From assembly GCF_002001165.1 (NCBI RefSeq), contig NZ_MUNQ01000009.1, positions 1-64,000 of the forward strand: DNA of 64,000 nt, written 5' to 3'. Below are positions 14,083 through 23,191 of the stretch, piece by piece. Within the stretch, counting starts at the first letter, position 1. Every line of letters starts with the position of its first letter. This stretch comes from Rhodanobacter sp. C05. Lineage in GTDB: Bacteria; Pseudomonadota; Gammaproteobacteria; Xanthomonadales; Rhodanobacteraceae. The notes beneath the pieces were generated by a model. It was not told the origin of the DNA and made no database searches. It saw only the letters and a program-made list of their open reading frames with translations. A program made the translations under genes and the position numbers.

Positions 14083-14094
14083 GTTTCCGGAAAC
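14083..14094. promoter_or_regulatory. 12-bp perfect palindrome in the divergent promoter region
   Basis: GTTTCCGGAAAC lies midway between the Gly-rich protein gene and the response regulator gene. It is a possible operator shared by both promoters; binding protein unknown. Confidence 0.35.
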
Positions 14095-14201
14095 GCCCGG
14101 ATGTGAGCAGGTGTTGCCGGATCCGCCGCCAGAAACATTTGCTTGCAAATGGCGAACTGACGGGCTTGCTGGCACCCCGGACACACGACATAGTCGCCGC
14201 C

Positions 14202-14918
14202 ATGGAATCGACCCACATCCTTGTCGTCGACGACGACCTGCGCCTGCGCGACCTGCTGGAACGCTACCTCGCCCAGCAGGGCTTCCATGTGCGAGGTGCC
14301 GCACACGCCGCCGCGATGCGACGCGAGCTGTCCGCACATCACGTCGACCTGATCGTGCTCGACCTGATGCTGCCGGACGCCGATGGCCTGGAGTTGTGCC
14401 GCAGTCTGCGCGCCGAGGGCATCGAGACGCCGATCATCATGCTCACCGCCAAGGGCGATGAAGTGGATCGCATCGTTGGCCTGGAAATCGGTGCCGACGA
14501 CTATCTGGCCAAGCCATGCAATCCGCGCGAGCTGGTCGCGCGCATCCGTGCAGTGATGCGACGCCGGCCACGCGCACGGGCCGGTGCGCCACAGGCCGAA
14601 CAGGGGCCGGTGCAGTTCGGCCGTTTCAGCTTCGAACCAGCCACCCGCCAATTGCTCGATGAAGGCACGCCGATCAAGTTGACCAGCGGCGAATTCGCGG
14701 TGCTCGCGGCCCTCGTGACGCACCCGTTCGAAACACTCAGCCGCGAGCGGCTGATCGCGCTGGCGCGCGGTCGCGATCACGAGGCCTTCGATCGCAGCAT
14801 CGACGTGATGGTCTCGCGCCTGCGTCGCTGCCTGGAGGACGAGCCGCGGCAGCCGCGCTGGCTGCAGACGGTATGGGGCGAAGGCTACGTGTTCGTGCCG
14901 GATGGTGATCGCCCATGA
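14202..14918 (+). CDS. OmpR-family response regulator (238 aa)
   Basis: Receiver domain residues 1-120 with the acidic pair DDD at 10-12, phosphoacceptor Asp54 in VLDLMLPD and Lys104 in AKPCNP. The C-terminal winged helix (residues ~140-235) has the OmpR pattern LTSGEFAVLAAL, RSIDVMVSRLRRCLED and VWGEGYVF. Its partner kinase starts within its stop codon (ATGA overlap). The DHp and receiver sequences resemble the OmpR/EnvZ pair more than PhoB or CpxR types, pointing to an envelope or osmotic stimulus. Divergent from the exported 13342 gene. Confidence 0.92.
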   Translation: MESTHILVVDDDLRLRDLLERYLAQQGFHVRGAAHAAAMRRELSAHHVDLIVLDLMLPDADGLELCRSLRAEGIETPIIMLTAKGDEVDRIVGLEIGADDYLAKPCNPRELVARIRAVMRRRPRARAGAPQAEQGPVQFGRFSFEPATRQLLDEGTPIKLTSGEFAVLAALVTHPFETLSRERLIALARGRDHEAFDRSIDVMVSRLRRCLEDEPRQPRWLQTVWGEGYVFVPDGDRP

Positions 14919-16207
14919 AACGTGCGCCGACCACCTTCTCGCTGGTGCTGGCGCTGGTTGCACTGGCCTTGCTGCTGGCGCTCACGCTCGCCGGCTTGCT
15001 GTCGACTCGTGGCGGTCTGAAGGCCGCCGGCGAAACCTATGGCCGGCTCGTTGTATCGACTGCGCTGGCCGCCGACGAGTTGGCCACCCGATCTGACACC
15101 GCCTCGATGCGCACGCTCGGTGCACTGAAACAGACCGGCGTGGCTTTCTCGACCGCCGCACCACCACCGCCCACGGTACGGGTCGCATCAGTGATCCGTG
15201 AAATCGGCCGTACCGCCGGCGACCTGCTCGGCGATCCCTCGCGGGTCGTGGTCACCCAGTCGCTGCAGTCGTCGCAGATCTGGGTGCGCAGCGAACACGA
15301 TCCGCGGCGCTGGATCGTGCTGCATGCCGTCAGCTACCGGCAGCAGCTCATCGACTCGACCCTGGTGGTGACGCTGCTGGCCGGCCTTATTGCACTGGCG
15401 ATTGCCGGTGTCGCCGCGCGCCTGCTGACGCGCCCGCTGGAGCGGCTCTCGGCGCATGCCACGGCCTTGCTGGCCGGTGACCCGATGATCCAGCAATTGC
15501 ACGGCAGTCCGCGCGAAGTGCGCCAATTGGCTCAGGCAATCGGCGCGGCTGGCGCACGTCTGCGCGACGTGGCACGCGAGCGCGAGCTGATGCTGGCCGG
15601 CATCTCGCACGACCTGCGCACCCCGCTGGCACGTCTTCGCCTCGCGCTGGAACTGGGCGATGCCGATGATCCACAGCGACGCGAGGCGATGGTGGGCGAC
15701 TTGCAGGAACTCGACAGCGCACTCGAGCAATGTCTCGCCTTCGTGCGCGATGGCCGCGACGAGGCATTGCGCGAAGTCGACATCATCACCCTGGTCGGCC
15801 AGTTGCTGGCCTTGCGCGAACAACCCGACGCATGGCAACTGGATGGTCCTGCACTGCTGCCGGCCAGGGTGCGGCCCACCCTGCTGCGCCGTGCCATCGG
15901 CAATCTCATGGACAACGCCGAACGTCATGGCGCCGCGCCGTTCAAGGTGTCGCTCGGCTGCGATGGCGATGCATTGTTCGTGCGCGTGACCGATCACGGT
16001 TCCGGTGTACCGCCGACCTTGCTCGATCGACTCGGCCAGCCATTCCTGCGTGGCGATCAGGCCCGCAGCAGCTCCGGCAGCGGACTCGGCCTGAGCATCG
16101 TGATGCGTGCCGCCGAGTTGCACGGCGGCACGCTCGAACTCGGCAACGGCAGCTATGGCGGCCTGGTTGCCACGATCCGGATTCCGGTTGCACCCACAAT
16201 CATCTGA
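14915..16207 (+). CDS. EnvZ-like sensor histidine kinase (430 aa)
   Basis: Two membrane helices (residues ~9-30 and ~148-171) bracket a ~115-residue periplasmic sensor domain. A HAMP linker runs to ~225, then the phosphoacceptor His232 in GISHDLRTPLARLR, the EnvZ-type H-box. The ATPase domain has the N-box (IGNLMDNAERHG), G1 (DHGSGVPP) and G2 (GSGLGLSIV). Overlaps the regulator gene by four bases, so the pair is co-translated. The alpha/beta hydrolase at 16224 starts 16 bases downstream and could belong to the operon. Confidence 0.93.
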   Translation: MKRAPTTFSLVLALVALALLLALTLAGLLSTRGGLKAAGETYGRLVVSTALAADELATRSDTASMRTLGALKQTGVAFSTAAPPPPTVRVASVIREIGRTAGDLLGDPSRVVVTQSLQSSQIWVRSEHDPRRWIVLHAVSYRQQLIDSTLVVTLLAGLIALAIAGVAARLLTRPLERLSAHATALLAGDPMIQQLHGSPREVRQLAQAIGAAGARLRDVARERELMLAGISHDLRTPLARLRLALELGDADDPQRREAMVGDLQELDSALEQCLAFVRDGRDEALREVDIITLVGQLLALREQPDAWQLDGPALLPARVRPTLLRRAIGNLMDNAERHGAAPFKVSLGCDGDALFVRVTDHGSGVPPTLLDRLGQPFLRGDQARSSSGSGLGLSIVMRAAELHGGTLELGNGSYGGLVATIRIPVAPTII

Positions 16208-16223
16208 CCTGAGATCACCTTGC

Positions 16224-17072
16224 ATGTCGATCCTGCCGCGCCTGTCTGCCTGCCTCGCCTTGTTCATCCTGACCGGTAGCCTGTATGCCCAGCAGACCGT
16301 ATCCGTACCGCGCGCCGATGGCGCACTGACACCGCTGATGGTCTACGACGCAACCAGTGCGACATGCCCGCCGCTGCTGCTGATTTCGCCCGGTGCCGGT
16401 GGTGACGAGAAAGGCATGCGCTATCTCGGCGAAGCGATGAGCCGGGATGGCTGGCGCACGATCGTGATGGGCCATCGCGAGAGCGGCATGGCATCGCTGC
16501 GCGCCGATGTCCGCCAGAGCGGTGGCATCCGCCGGGGCGTGGCCACGATGGTATCGACCCCAACCGATTATCGTGCCCGCCTGATGGATATCGACGCCGC
16601 CCTGCAGTGGTCGCAGCAGCGTTGCCGTGCGCCATTCAAGGCGCTGCTCGGCCACTCGATGGGTGCGCGCACGGTGCAGATCGAGGCCGGCGCGCTGAAC
16701 AAGCTCGGTGTACACGGCGAAGGCGGCTTCGACGCCTACGTGGCGCTGTCGCCGGCCGGCCCGGACGAAGTCTTCCCGGTCGCTGCGGAACGCAACATCC
16801 AGCTACCGATGCTGATGATCACCGGCACCCGCGACAGCGGGATGGATGGCGATTACCACTGGCGCATGCAGGCGTTCGATGCGCTCAGCGCCCGGTGCAG
16901 CTGGCTTGCGGTGATCGACGGCAGCACGCACATGAACTTCGCCGGGGCCGGCGTCGCCGGCAAAACCCGGACAGCCACCATTGCGCTGACCACGACCTGG
17001 CTGGATGGGCTGCGGGCTGGCCATTGCGGAGAACTTCCCAACCTCGCCGGCGTGAGTCTCACGCATAAATGA
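16224..17072 (+). CDS. Secreted alpha/beta hydrolase (282 aa)
   Basis: ATG 16224 begins a signal peptide (LSACLALFILTGSLYAQ, cleavage near residue 22). The fold shows LLLISPGAGGDEKG (oxyanion region), the nucleophile elbow GHSMGA, Asp in GTRDSGMDG and a C-terminal His in GSTHMNF, a complete-looking triad. The pattern resembles dienelactone-hydrolase/PAF-acetylhydrolase-type proteins. The open frame upstream of this ATG is antiparallel to the kinase 3' end and was discarded. Close spacing to the kinase gene suggests co-transcription. Confidence 0.84.
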   Translation: MSILPRLSACLALFILTGSLYAQQTVSVPRADGALTPLMVYDATSATCPPLLLISPGAGGDEKGMRYLGEAMSRDGWRTIVMGHRESGMASLRADVRQSGGIRRGVATMVSTPTDYRARLMDIDAALQWSQQRCRAPFKALLGHSMGARTVQIEAGALNKLGVHGEGGFDAYVALSPAGPDEVFPVAAERNIQLPMLMITGTRDSGMDGDYHWRMQAFDALSARCSWLAVIDGSTHMNFAGAGVAGKTRTATIALTTTWLDGLRAGHCGELPNLAGVSLTHK

Positions 17073-17433
17073 TCATGTGTGGCGAGCGACCAGGACGGTC
17101 GCCGATGACGCCGGGCGTCCAACCTGAGCCTGATAGGCCAAACCGCTGTCCTGTCGTCGGCATACCCCCGATGTCACCTATGCAGGAGCAACCTTGGCTG
17201 CCGGGAGGCCGACTGGCACTGGCATGACCAATGCTTGAGATTACGATGGAGTGGCGATGTCGCAGCGGAACCGGTTCGATCCATAATGGTTATGGGCCGA
17301 CGGATGATCCACAAAGCGAGCGATCTGGCCTGGAACAGGCTTGCCCGTCATGACTGCATGGATGCCTGCAACATGACAACATGAATTGTGCACCCGCACT
17401 TCCGCAGGATTTTGTCAGAGCAGAGGAAGGCAA
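17073..17433. other. Intergenic region with a possible terminator hairpin
   Basis: 360 bp without a supportable gene. GCGACC and GGTCGC (17086-17102) form a six-pair stem after the hydrolase gene, with no T-run. GAGGAAGG at 17423-17430 is the ribosome-binding site of the downstream cyclase gene. Confidence 0.4.
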
Positions 17434-19188
17434 ATGGAGAGGCTGTTCACAATACTGCGATCAGGCTGCCGTTGGCGGCCGTGGTTCGGTATTGTGCTTG
17501 GCCTGCTGTGGGTTGGGCTCGCCCATGCCTCTGCCCCCTTGAATGGTGCCTGGCGCGAAGTGCGCACCGGCGATACGCCACAGGTGGTGCTGCAGGAATA
17601 CCGCAGCGGACTGCTGCAAAGCTTCAATCCATCCCTGCTGGAACGGTTCCCGCACGGCGCGCAAGGCAGCTGGGTGGTCATCGCACCGCAACCACCGTGG
17701 GATAACAGCGAACGTGTACTGACGATCTATCCGCCCACACTGGGCGCGGTCGCGGTATACAACCGGGACCAGACACAGGTGCAGCTGCTGGCGCTCGATG
17801 ATTTCAGTGCACCCATGCATGGACATGGCCGGCTGGCCTGGCGCGTACCCACCGACCAGGCGGCATCGCAGCCGATCCTGCTGAAGTTCCAACCAACGGA
17901 AACACTGAGCGCACCCGTGCGTTTCCACCTGTTGCCGTGGAGCGAGTACCTGCAGCAGGATGCGCAATGGCTGGTATTCGCCAGCGCCTGCTTTGCCGTG
18001 ATGCTGGCCATGGTACTGATGGCCGCATGCTTTGCCATGATGCTGCGCGACATCACCTATGCCTGGTACGCCGGCTATGTCGTCTGCTATGCGGTGATCC
18101 AGGGTATCCAGACCGGCTTCGTATTCCACCCGCTGGAATGGCAATGGCTGTCCGGCATGATAGTGACGGCCGGTTCGGCGGCGGTCGCCCTGTCGGTATC
18201 GTTCGCCGCCTTGTTCATGATGCGGTTCTGCGAACTGCAGCGTTATGCCCCCTTGCTGCGGGTGCCGATCGTGGCGCTCTCGATCGGCATGTTCCAGCTG
18301 GTGCTGATGCGCTGCAGCCAGATTCCGCTGCTGGTCGAAGTAGCGCAGGTCCTGCTGAATCCCTTGCTGATGATCGGGGCTGTGCTGCTGCTGACGGCTG
18401 CTGTCGCCGCGGCTGCACGCGGCTCGCGTCAGGCGTGGTTCTTCCTCGCTGGCTGGACGCCGCTGCTGCTGCTCACCGCAATGACCAGCGCGCAGGTCAA
18501 CGGTGCCCTGCCCGAGCTCGACTGGCTCAATGACGCCAGCCTCGCCGGCGGCGCGTTCGAGGCGGTGATCCTGTCACTGGGCCTCGCCGACCGTGCCTTG
18601 CGGTTGCGTCACGACCGCGACATCGTGCGTGTGCTGGCCGACCACGACGCGCTCACCAACGTGCTCAATCGCCGCGCCTGGAGCGAGCGCGCCAGCGTAT
18701 TGCTGGCAAGCGGCGCGCCGCGGCCGATCGCCGTGCTGTTTCTCGATCTTGACCACTTCAAGCTGCTGAACGATTACCAGGGACACCACACCGGCGATCG
18801 CGCCCTGATCGCCGTGGCCAAGTCGCTGATGGCTGAATTGCGCCCGAGCGATCTGCTCGGACGCTACGGCGGCGAGGAATTCATCGCCCTGCTCGACGGC
18901 GCCTCTGCACAACATGCCATGCAAGTGGCTACCCGACTATGCCGCCGCGTACACCGGCTGGAGATCCCAGTGAACGGCGACGCGCAGCTGCTCAGCATCA
19001 GCATCGGTATCGCCATGCGGCAGGACGGCGACGACGTGGCGTCGCTGGTCGAACACGCCGACCATGCCATGTACGACGCCAAGCTCAATGGCCGCAACCG
19101 GGTCTGTCTGTATGCCGAAAGCGTGCCGCTGAAGATGCCACCCGGCCGTCTCCTGCGCGTGGTCGAAACGCGCGAGCGCGAGCGCTAG
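17434..19188 (+). CDS. Membrane diguanylate cyclase with 7TMR-DISM-like sensor (584 aa)
   Basis: Makes cyclic di-GMP. A signal/anchor (residues ~8-32) precedes a periplasmic jelly-roll-like region to ~185, then seven hydrophobic helices (~190-390), the layout of 7TMR-DISM sensors. The GGDEF domain occupies ~415-565 with the active GGEEF at 479-483 and an RxxD inhibitory site (RPSD) five residues before it, so product feedback is expected. ATG 17434 is preferred over an upstream in-frame ATG because of the GAGGAAGG site. Its TAG stop shares CTAG with the stop of the convergent gene. Confidence 0.9.
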   Translation: MERLFTILRSGCRWRPWFGIVLGLLWVGLAHASAPLNGAWREVRTGDTPQVVLQEYRSGLLQSFNPSLLERFPHGAQGSWVVIAPQPPWDNSERVLTIYPPTLGAVAVYNRDQTQVQLLALDDFSAPMHGHGRLAWRVPTDQAASQPILLKFQPTETLSAPVRFHLLPWSEYLQQDAQWLVFASACFAVMLAMVLMAACFAMMLRDITYAWYAGYVVCYAVIQGIQTGFVFHPLEWQWLSGMIVTAGSAAVALSVSFAALFMMRFCELQRYAPLLRVPIVALSIGMFQLVLMRCSQIPLLVEVAQVLLNPLLMIGAVLLLTAAVAAAARGSRQAWFFLAGWTPLLLLTAMTSAQVNGALPELDWLNDASLAGGAFEAVILSLGLADRALRLRHDRDIVRVLADHDALTNVLNRRAWSERASVLLASGAPRPIAVLFLDLDHFKLLNDYQGHHTGDRALIAVAKSLMAELRPSDLLGRYGGEEFIALLDGASAQHAMQVATRLCRRVHRLEIPVNGDAQLLSISIGIAMRQDGDDVASLVEHADHAMYDAKLNGRNRVCLYAESVPLKMPPGRLLRVVETRERER

Positions 19189-21455
19189 CCAGCCAGTTTC
19201 CTCGCTGCCGTCACCACGTCAGCCTCGCCCGGCAATACCAGGAAGGCGGCGCCGGCCAGCGGCGTGAAGGTATCCGCGCCCACCACGCGCTCCAGTGGCG
19301 TGCTGCCGCAGCCGCCTTCGACGATGGCGGTGATCACGCCCTCGCCCACACCGGCGCTCTTGCGGCCCTCGTCCAGCACGATGATGCGCCTGGCGCTCTT
19401 CGCCTGTGCCGCGATGAACACGTCATTGAGCGGCGCCAGCCAGCGCAAGTCGACCACACGCACCTTCCAGCCCTGCCCGGACTCGATCGTGCGCGCGGCA
19501 CGCAGCGCCATCGGCACACCGTTGCCGAACGTGAAGATCACCAGATCGTTGGCATCGTCGTTGTAGACGCGGCCCTCGCCCAAGGTCATCGCCTCACCGG
19601 GCGCCGGATAGGCGAACTGCCACTGTCCATCGCCGGCTTCGTACAGATCCTTGGTCATGTACAGCGCAATCGGTTCGAGGAAGGCGCACACACGACCATC
19701 CACCTTGGCCAGCGCCATCATCGTGCGCAGCATGGTCGCCGCGTCGTCGCCGCGGCTGGCGCAACCAACCACCAGGCCCGGGATATCGCGCAGCGCCGTG
19801 ATCGAATTGTCGTTGTGGAAATGGCCACCGAAGCCACGCTGGTAGCCAAGCGACGCAATGCGCATCACCAGCGGATTGCGGTACTGGTCGTTGGAGAAGA
19901 ATTGCAGCGACGAGGCTTCACCGCGAATCTGGTCGCCGGCGTTGTGGAAATACGCCAGGTACTGGATCTCCGGAATCGGCAGCATGCCCATGTTGGCGTA
20001 GCCCTGGGCGAGGCCAAGAATGATTGTCTCGTCCAGCAGGGTGTTGAACACGCGTGTGTTCTTGAACGCCTTGTGCAGCCCCTTGGTCACCGTATAGACG
20101 CCGCCCTTCTGCGCCACGTCCTCACCGAACAGCAGCGACTCGGGATACTTGGCCATCACGTCGTGCAACGCCTGGCCGATCTGGATCGCCAGATGGCGCG
20201 GCGGCTGACTCTCCGGCAATTTCGCTTCGCCTCCGAACGCGGCAAGCCGGCGCTCGGCGTAGTCGGCACGCTCGGCCTCGGCCTTCACCTTAGCTGGTGT
20301 GTATGGCGCCAGCGGGGTCATCACGTCGTCGAGGCGCTCAAGCTTGGGCCTGCGATCGGCCTCTTCTGCCCCAGCGAAACAGCGCTTGCGGGTGGCCTCG
20401 TACAGCTCAAGGAGTTCTTCCTTCGAGTACAAACCGGATTCCAGCGCGATCTCCGCCGAGCGCAAGAGTGGATCGCTCGTCTCCACCGCGAACAGTTCCT
20501 CGATGCTGCGCCACTCGATCTCGAAATCGGTGCCGGCATGGCCCATCACGCGGGTGGTCCGCAGATGCAGGAAGGTCGGTCGGCGCGTCGTGCGGCAATG
20601 CTCCACCGCACGCTGCACCTGGGCATAGCCTTCGGCCAGATCCAGACCATCGGCGTAGAAATAATCGAGATTGGAACGCTGCTGGAAATTGCTGGCAACC
20701 CAGCCGGTCGGTGTCTTCACCGAAATGCCGATGCCATTGTCCTCGCACACGAACAGCACTGGAGCCGGCAACTTCTGGTATGCCGTCCACGCGGCCGCAT
20801 TGAACGCAGTCTGCGCCGTGGCATGGTTGCTGGAGGCATCGCCGAACGAGCAGATCGCGATGGAATCGTCCGGGATCGGCAAGCTGTGGCCAATGCGCCG
20901 CGCCTGCTCGATCGCCACCGCCGTACCAAACGCCTTGGGCAGGTGCGAGGCGATCGTCGAAGTCTGCGGCAACACCCACAATGGTTTGGAACCCCATACC
21001 TTGTGACGACCACCGGAGGCGGGATCATCCTTGCTGGCGGCAAAACTCAGCGTCGAATCCATCACCGGATCCATGCCCGGCAGCTTGCGGAAACGCTCGG
21101 CCATGAAGCCGCCACTGCGGTAGTGCAGAAAGGCCGGATCGGTGTGCCGCGTCAGCCGCGCCACCATCGCGTTGCCTTCGTGACCGCTGGAACCGATCGT
21201 GTAGAACACCTTGTTCTGCACACGCAGCACGCGTGCCATCAGATCGAGGTGGCGCGAGATCAACTGCGACTCAAGCAGCTCGCGAAAACCACGCGCGTCC
21301 AGCACGCTGCCTGGCAACACCGGCTGGTCGTCGCGTGGCGCGGCATGCACCTCGCCCTGCCACAACTGCACGAACTCGATGAAGTTCTGATCGACGATCT
21401 CGGCGCGGTTGAAGCCCTTGTGACGAGCCGAAATAGCAAACGGAATGGCGGTCAT
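19185..21455 (-). CDS. 2-oxoacid dehydrogenase E1, fused alpha and beta subunits (756 aa)
   Basis: Thiamine-diphosphate E1 of the branched-chain 2-oxoacid type in one chain. Residues ~30-400 are the alpha part with the TPP motif (CSFGDASSNHA ... VCEDNGIGIS) and phosphorylation-loop-like region; residues ~430-756 are the beta transketolase-like part (ESLLFGEDVAQKGGVY, RVFNTLLDE, GYANMGMLPIPEIQYLAYFHNA). Such fused E1 enzymes accept 2-oxoisovalerate or related acids. E2 and E3 are not nearby, so it must share them from elsewhere. AGGAAG precedes the ATG. Last gene of the minus-strand run starting at 24361; convergent overlap with the cyclase gene. Confidence 0.9.
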   Translation of the reverse strand: MTAIPFAISARHKGFNRAEIVDQNFIEFVQLWQGEVHAAPRDDQPVLPGSVLDARGFRELLESQLISRHLDLMARVLRVQNKVFYTIGSSGHEGNAMVARLTRHTDPAFLHYRSGGFMAERFRKLPGMDPVMDSTLSFAASKDDPASGGRHKVWGSKPLWVLPQTSTIASHLPKAFGTAVAIEQARRIGHSLPIPDDSIAICSFGDASSNHATAQTAFNAAAWTAYQKLPAPVLFVCEDNGIGISVKTPTGWVASNFQQRSNLDYFYADGLDLAEGYAQVQRAVEHCRTTRRPTFLHLRTTRVMGHAGTDFEIEWRSIEELFAVETSDPLLRSAEIALESGLYSKEELLELYEATRKRCFAGAEEADRRPKLERLDDVMTPLAPYTPAKVKAEAERADYAERRLAAFGGEAKLPESQPPRHLAIQIGQALHDVMAKYPESLLFGEDVAQKGGVYTVTKGLHKAFKNTRVFNTLLDETIILGLAQGYANMGMLPIPEIQYLAYFHNAGDQIRGEASSLQFFSNDQYRNPLVMRIASLGYQRGFGGHFHNDNSITALRDIPGLVVGCASRGDDAATMLRTMMALAKVDGRVCAFLEPIALYMTKDLYEAGDGQWQFAYPAPGEAMTLGEGRVYNDDANDLVIFTFGNGVPMALRAARTIESGQGWKVRVVDLRWLAPLNDVFIAAQAKSARRIIVLDEGRKSAGVGEGVITAIVEGGCGSTPLERVVGADTFTPLAGAAFLVLPGEADVVTAARKLAG

Positions 21456-21524
21456 CGAAACACTTCCTGATCAGGTGAAGGCGCGATCGGAGCCGCGCCA
21501 AATCTAGATGAAATAGCGGGAGAC

Positions 21525-22127
21525 TCAGCGCTGCATGGACGTGTGACCAGGCTGCTGACGCACGCGCTCAAGCCACGCAACAATCGCCGGATAGACGGCC
21601 AGATCGAAACCACCGTCATCGGCGCAATGGGTATAGGCATACAGCGCGATATCAGCGATGCCGTAGTGTTCGCCGACAAGCCACTCATGTTGCTGCAGGT
21701 GCTGCTCCATCACCGCAAGCGTCTGCGCACCTCGCCGCAGCAGTTCCGGCACCTCGGCCTGGCGCGGATGATCGGTCGGCAGCCAGTTGCGGATGAAACG
21801 TGCCACTGCGATATACGGCTCGTGGCTGTATTGCTCGAAGAACAACCACTGCAATGTCTGCGCGTGCAGCCAGCGGTCGTCCGGCAGAAACAGTGTGCCC
21901 TCGGCGAGATAGCAGAGAATCGCGTCGGACTCGGCCAGCCGACGACCGTCCTCCAGCTCCAGCAGCGGCACCTTGCCATTCGGATTCTTGGCGAGGTACT
22001 CGGGCGTGCGTGTAGCACCGTGCGCGCTGTCGACCTCGACCCAGCGATATTCACGACCGAGCTGATCAAGCAGTAACTGCAGCTTGTAGCAATTGCCGGA
22101 GGCACGCATGCCGTAGACGGTGATCAC
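21525..22127 (-). CDS. Glutathione S-transferase (200 aa)
   Basis: N-terminal thioredoxin-like domain (residues 1-80: VYGMRASGNCYKLQLLL, NPNGKVPLLELEDG with the cis-Pro, LAESDAILCYLAEG) and C-terminal helical domain (~88-200, ADIALYAYTHCADDGGFDL). GTG 22127 is the start because it overlaps the upstream gene stop as GTGA; the open frame further up is the antisense of that gene. Ser10 in RASGNC is the probable glutathione-activating residue. Third gene of a coupled trio. Confidence 0.87.
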   Translation of the reverse strand: MITVYGMRASGNCYKLQLLLDQLGREYRWVEVDSAHGATRTPEYLAKNPNGKVPLLELEDGRRLAESDAILCYLAEGTLFLPDDRWLHAQTLQWLFFEQYSHEPYIAVARFIRNWLPTDHPRQAEVPELLRRGAQTLAVMEQHLQQHEWLVGEHYGIADIALYAYTHCADDGGFDLAVYPAIVAWLERVRQQPGHTSMQR

Positions 22128-22621
22128 AGCCGCTCCCCACTCAACGATTTCTGCAGCGCGGCGCGCTGCAGATCCTTCGGGCGTCCAAAGCTTTCCAGCA
22201 CTCGAATTTGTTCCGCCACAACAGGAATGGGCACATGCAAGCCGGCGACCTCCACCGTCATGGTTTTGCCAACCTGCACAGGCTCCCAACCATGGGCACC
22301 GAACAATTCGAGGCCACCCATGATTTCAAGGGGCAGATCAGTGAACATGAACCGGGCGAAATGTGAACGAAAACGCTCGGCACCAGCCGGCACATGAGCT
22401 TTGTCCAACTGCCCCTGCCACTGGCCTATCAATGCCTCCGCATCGCGCCGTGTGGTCAGCACATCCAGATCGGCCACCACGACCTCGGCACCGGCAAGCC
22501 GCGCGGCAGCGCTGCCGATCAGCACCCACGAGTCACGGCAGTGGCGATGCAATTCAGGCACGACGGCAACGAGTGCCTTGTGCAAGATCGCAGCGTGATC
22601 GACATCAAACGCTGCGTTCAT
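22124..22621 (-). CDS. Nucleotidyltransferase-fold protein (165 aa)
   Basis: WVLIGSAAARLAG followed by VVVADLDVLT gives the GS..A...(12)..DLD signature of the minimal nucleotidyltransferase fold. No downstream partner domain is seen, and the second acidic strand is unclear. Proteins of this type include antitoxin-like and tRNA-modifying enzymes; the substrate cannot be inferred. ATG 22621 overlaps the GNAT stop (ATGA), and its own TGA overlaps the GST start (GTGA). It is therefore stitched between two detoxification-type enzymes. Confidence 0.7.
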   Translation of the reverse strand: MNAAFDVDHAAILHKALVAVVPELHRHCRDSWVLIGSAAARLAGAEVVVADLDVLTTRRDAEALIGQWQGQLDKAHVPAGAERFRSHFARFMFTDLPLEIMGGLELFGAHGWEPVQVGKTMTVEVAGLHVPIPVVAEQIRVLESFGRPKDLQRAALQKSLSGERL

Positions 22622-23163
22622 GCCTGCACTCGCCGCAACCACTGCTCACGGGTCTGGCCCCAGATTTCGATGGGCGATGCCTCATACGGTGCCGGCAGCT
22701 TGCCGGGGCCACGGCAGATCGATCCCAGCCGCTTCGCCAACGCCTGCGAGGCATGGTTGTCCGGATGGATGGAATGAATCACTTCGTTCCATCCCAGATT
22801 CGCGAATGCCCAGTCGATCGCCGCCGCGCTGCCTTCATAGGCATAACCCTTACCCCATGCATCGCGCACCAGACCCCAGCCGACCTCCGTTCCGGGCCAA
22901 CCTTCCGGATACCAGGGGCCCAGCCGACCGAGCCAGCACCCACTGGCTTTCTCGATCACGGAAAACATCGAAAAACCCTGGATCATCCATGCCCCAGCCG
23001 AAGTCAGAAAGCTGCGCCATGCCACTGCACGCACTTGCTGGCCGCCAGTGAAACGGGTTGCCTCGGCGTCGGCCATCTTGGCGGCATACGCATCGAAGTC
23101 CTCCGCCCGGGGCGGGCGAAGGATCAGGCGCTCGGTTTCAATGCGCAACGAAGCAAAATCCAT
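22618..23163 (-). CDS. GNAT N-acetyltransferase, RimJ/RimL type (181 aa)
   Basis: LRIETERLILRPPRAEDFDAYAAKMAD is the standard N-terminus of RimJ/RimL-like acetyltransferases. The acetyl-CoA loop is represented by RDAWGKGYAYEGSAAAIDWAF (RxxWGKGYA), followed by VIHSIHPDNHASQALAKRLG. Acetylates an amine on a protein or small molecule, target unknown. The gene starts 28 bases after the acyl-CoA dehydrogenase stop and overlaps the next gene by four bases. Confidence 0.88.
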   Translation of the reverse strand: MDFASLRIETERLILRPPRAEDFDAYAAKMADAEATRFTGGQQVRAVAWRSFLTSAGAWMIQGFSMFSVIEKASGCWLGRLGPWYPEGWPGTEVGWGLVRDAWGKGYAYEGSAAAIDWAFANLGWNEVIHSIHPDNHASQALAKRLGSICRGPGKLPAPYEASPIEIWGQTREQWLRRVQA

Positions 23164-23191
23164 AAGCGCCCCGGTAGTGGGTACAGGGAAA

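Noticed and set aside
18939-21470. Plus-strand 843-codon open frame
   Set aside because: Mirror of the fused E1 gene; no domain pattern and biased composition.
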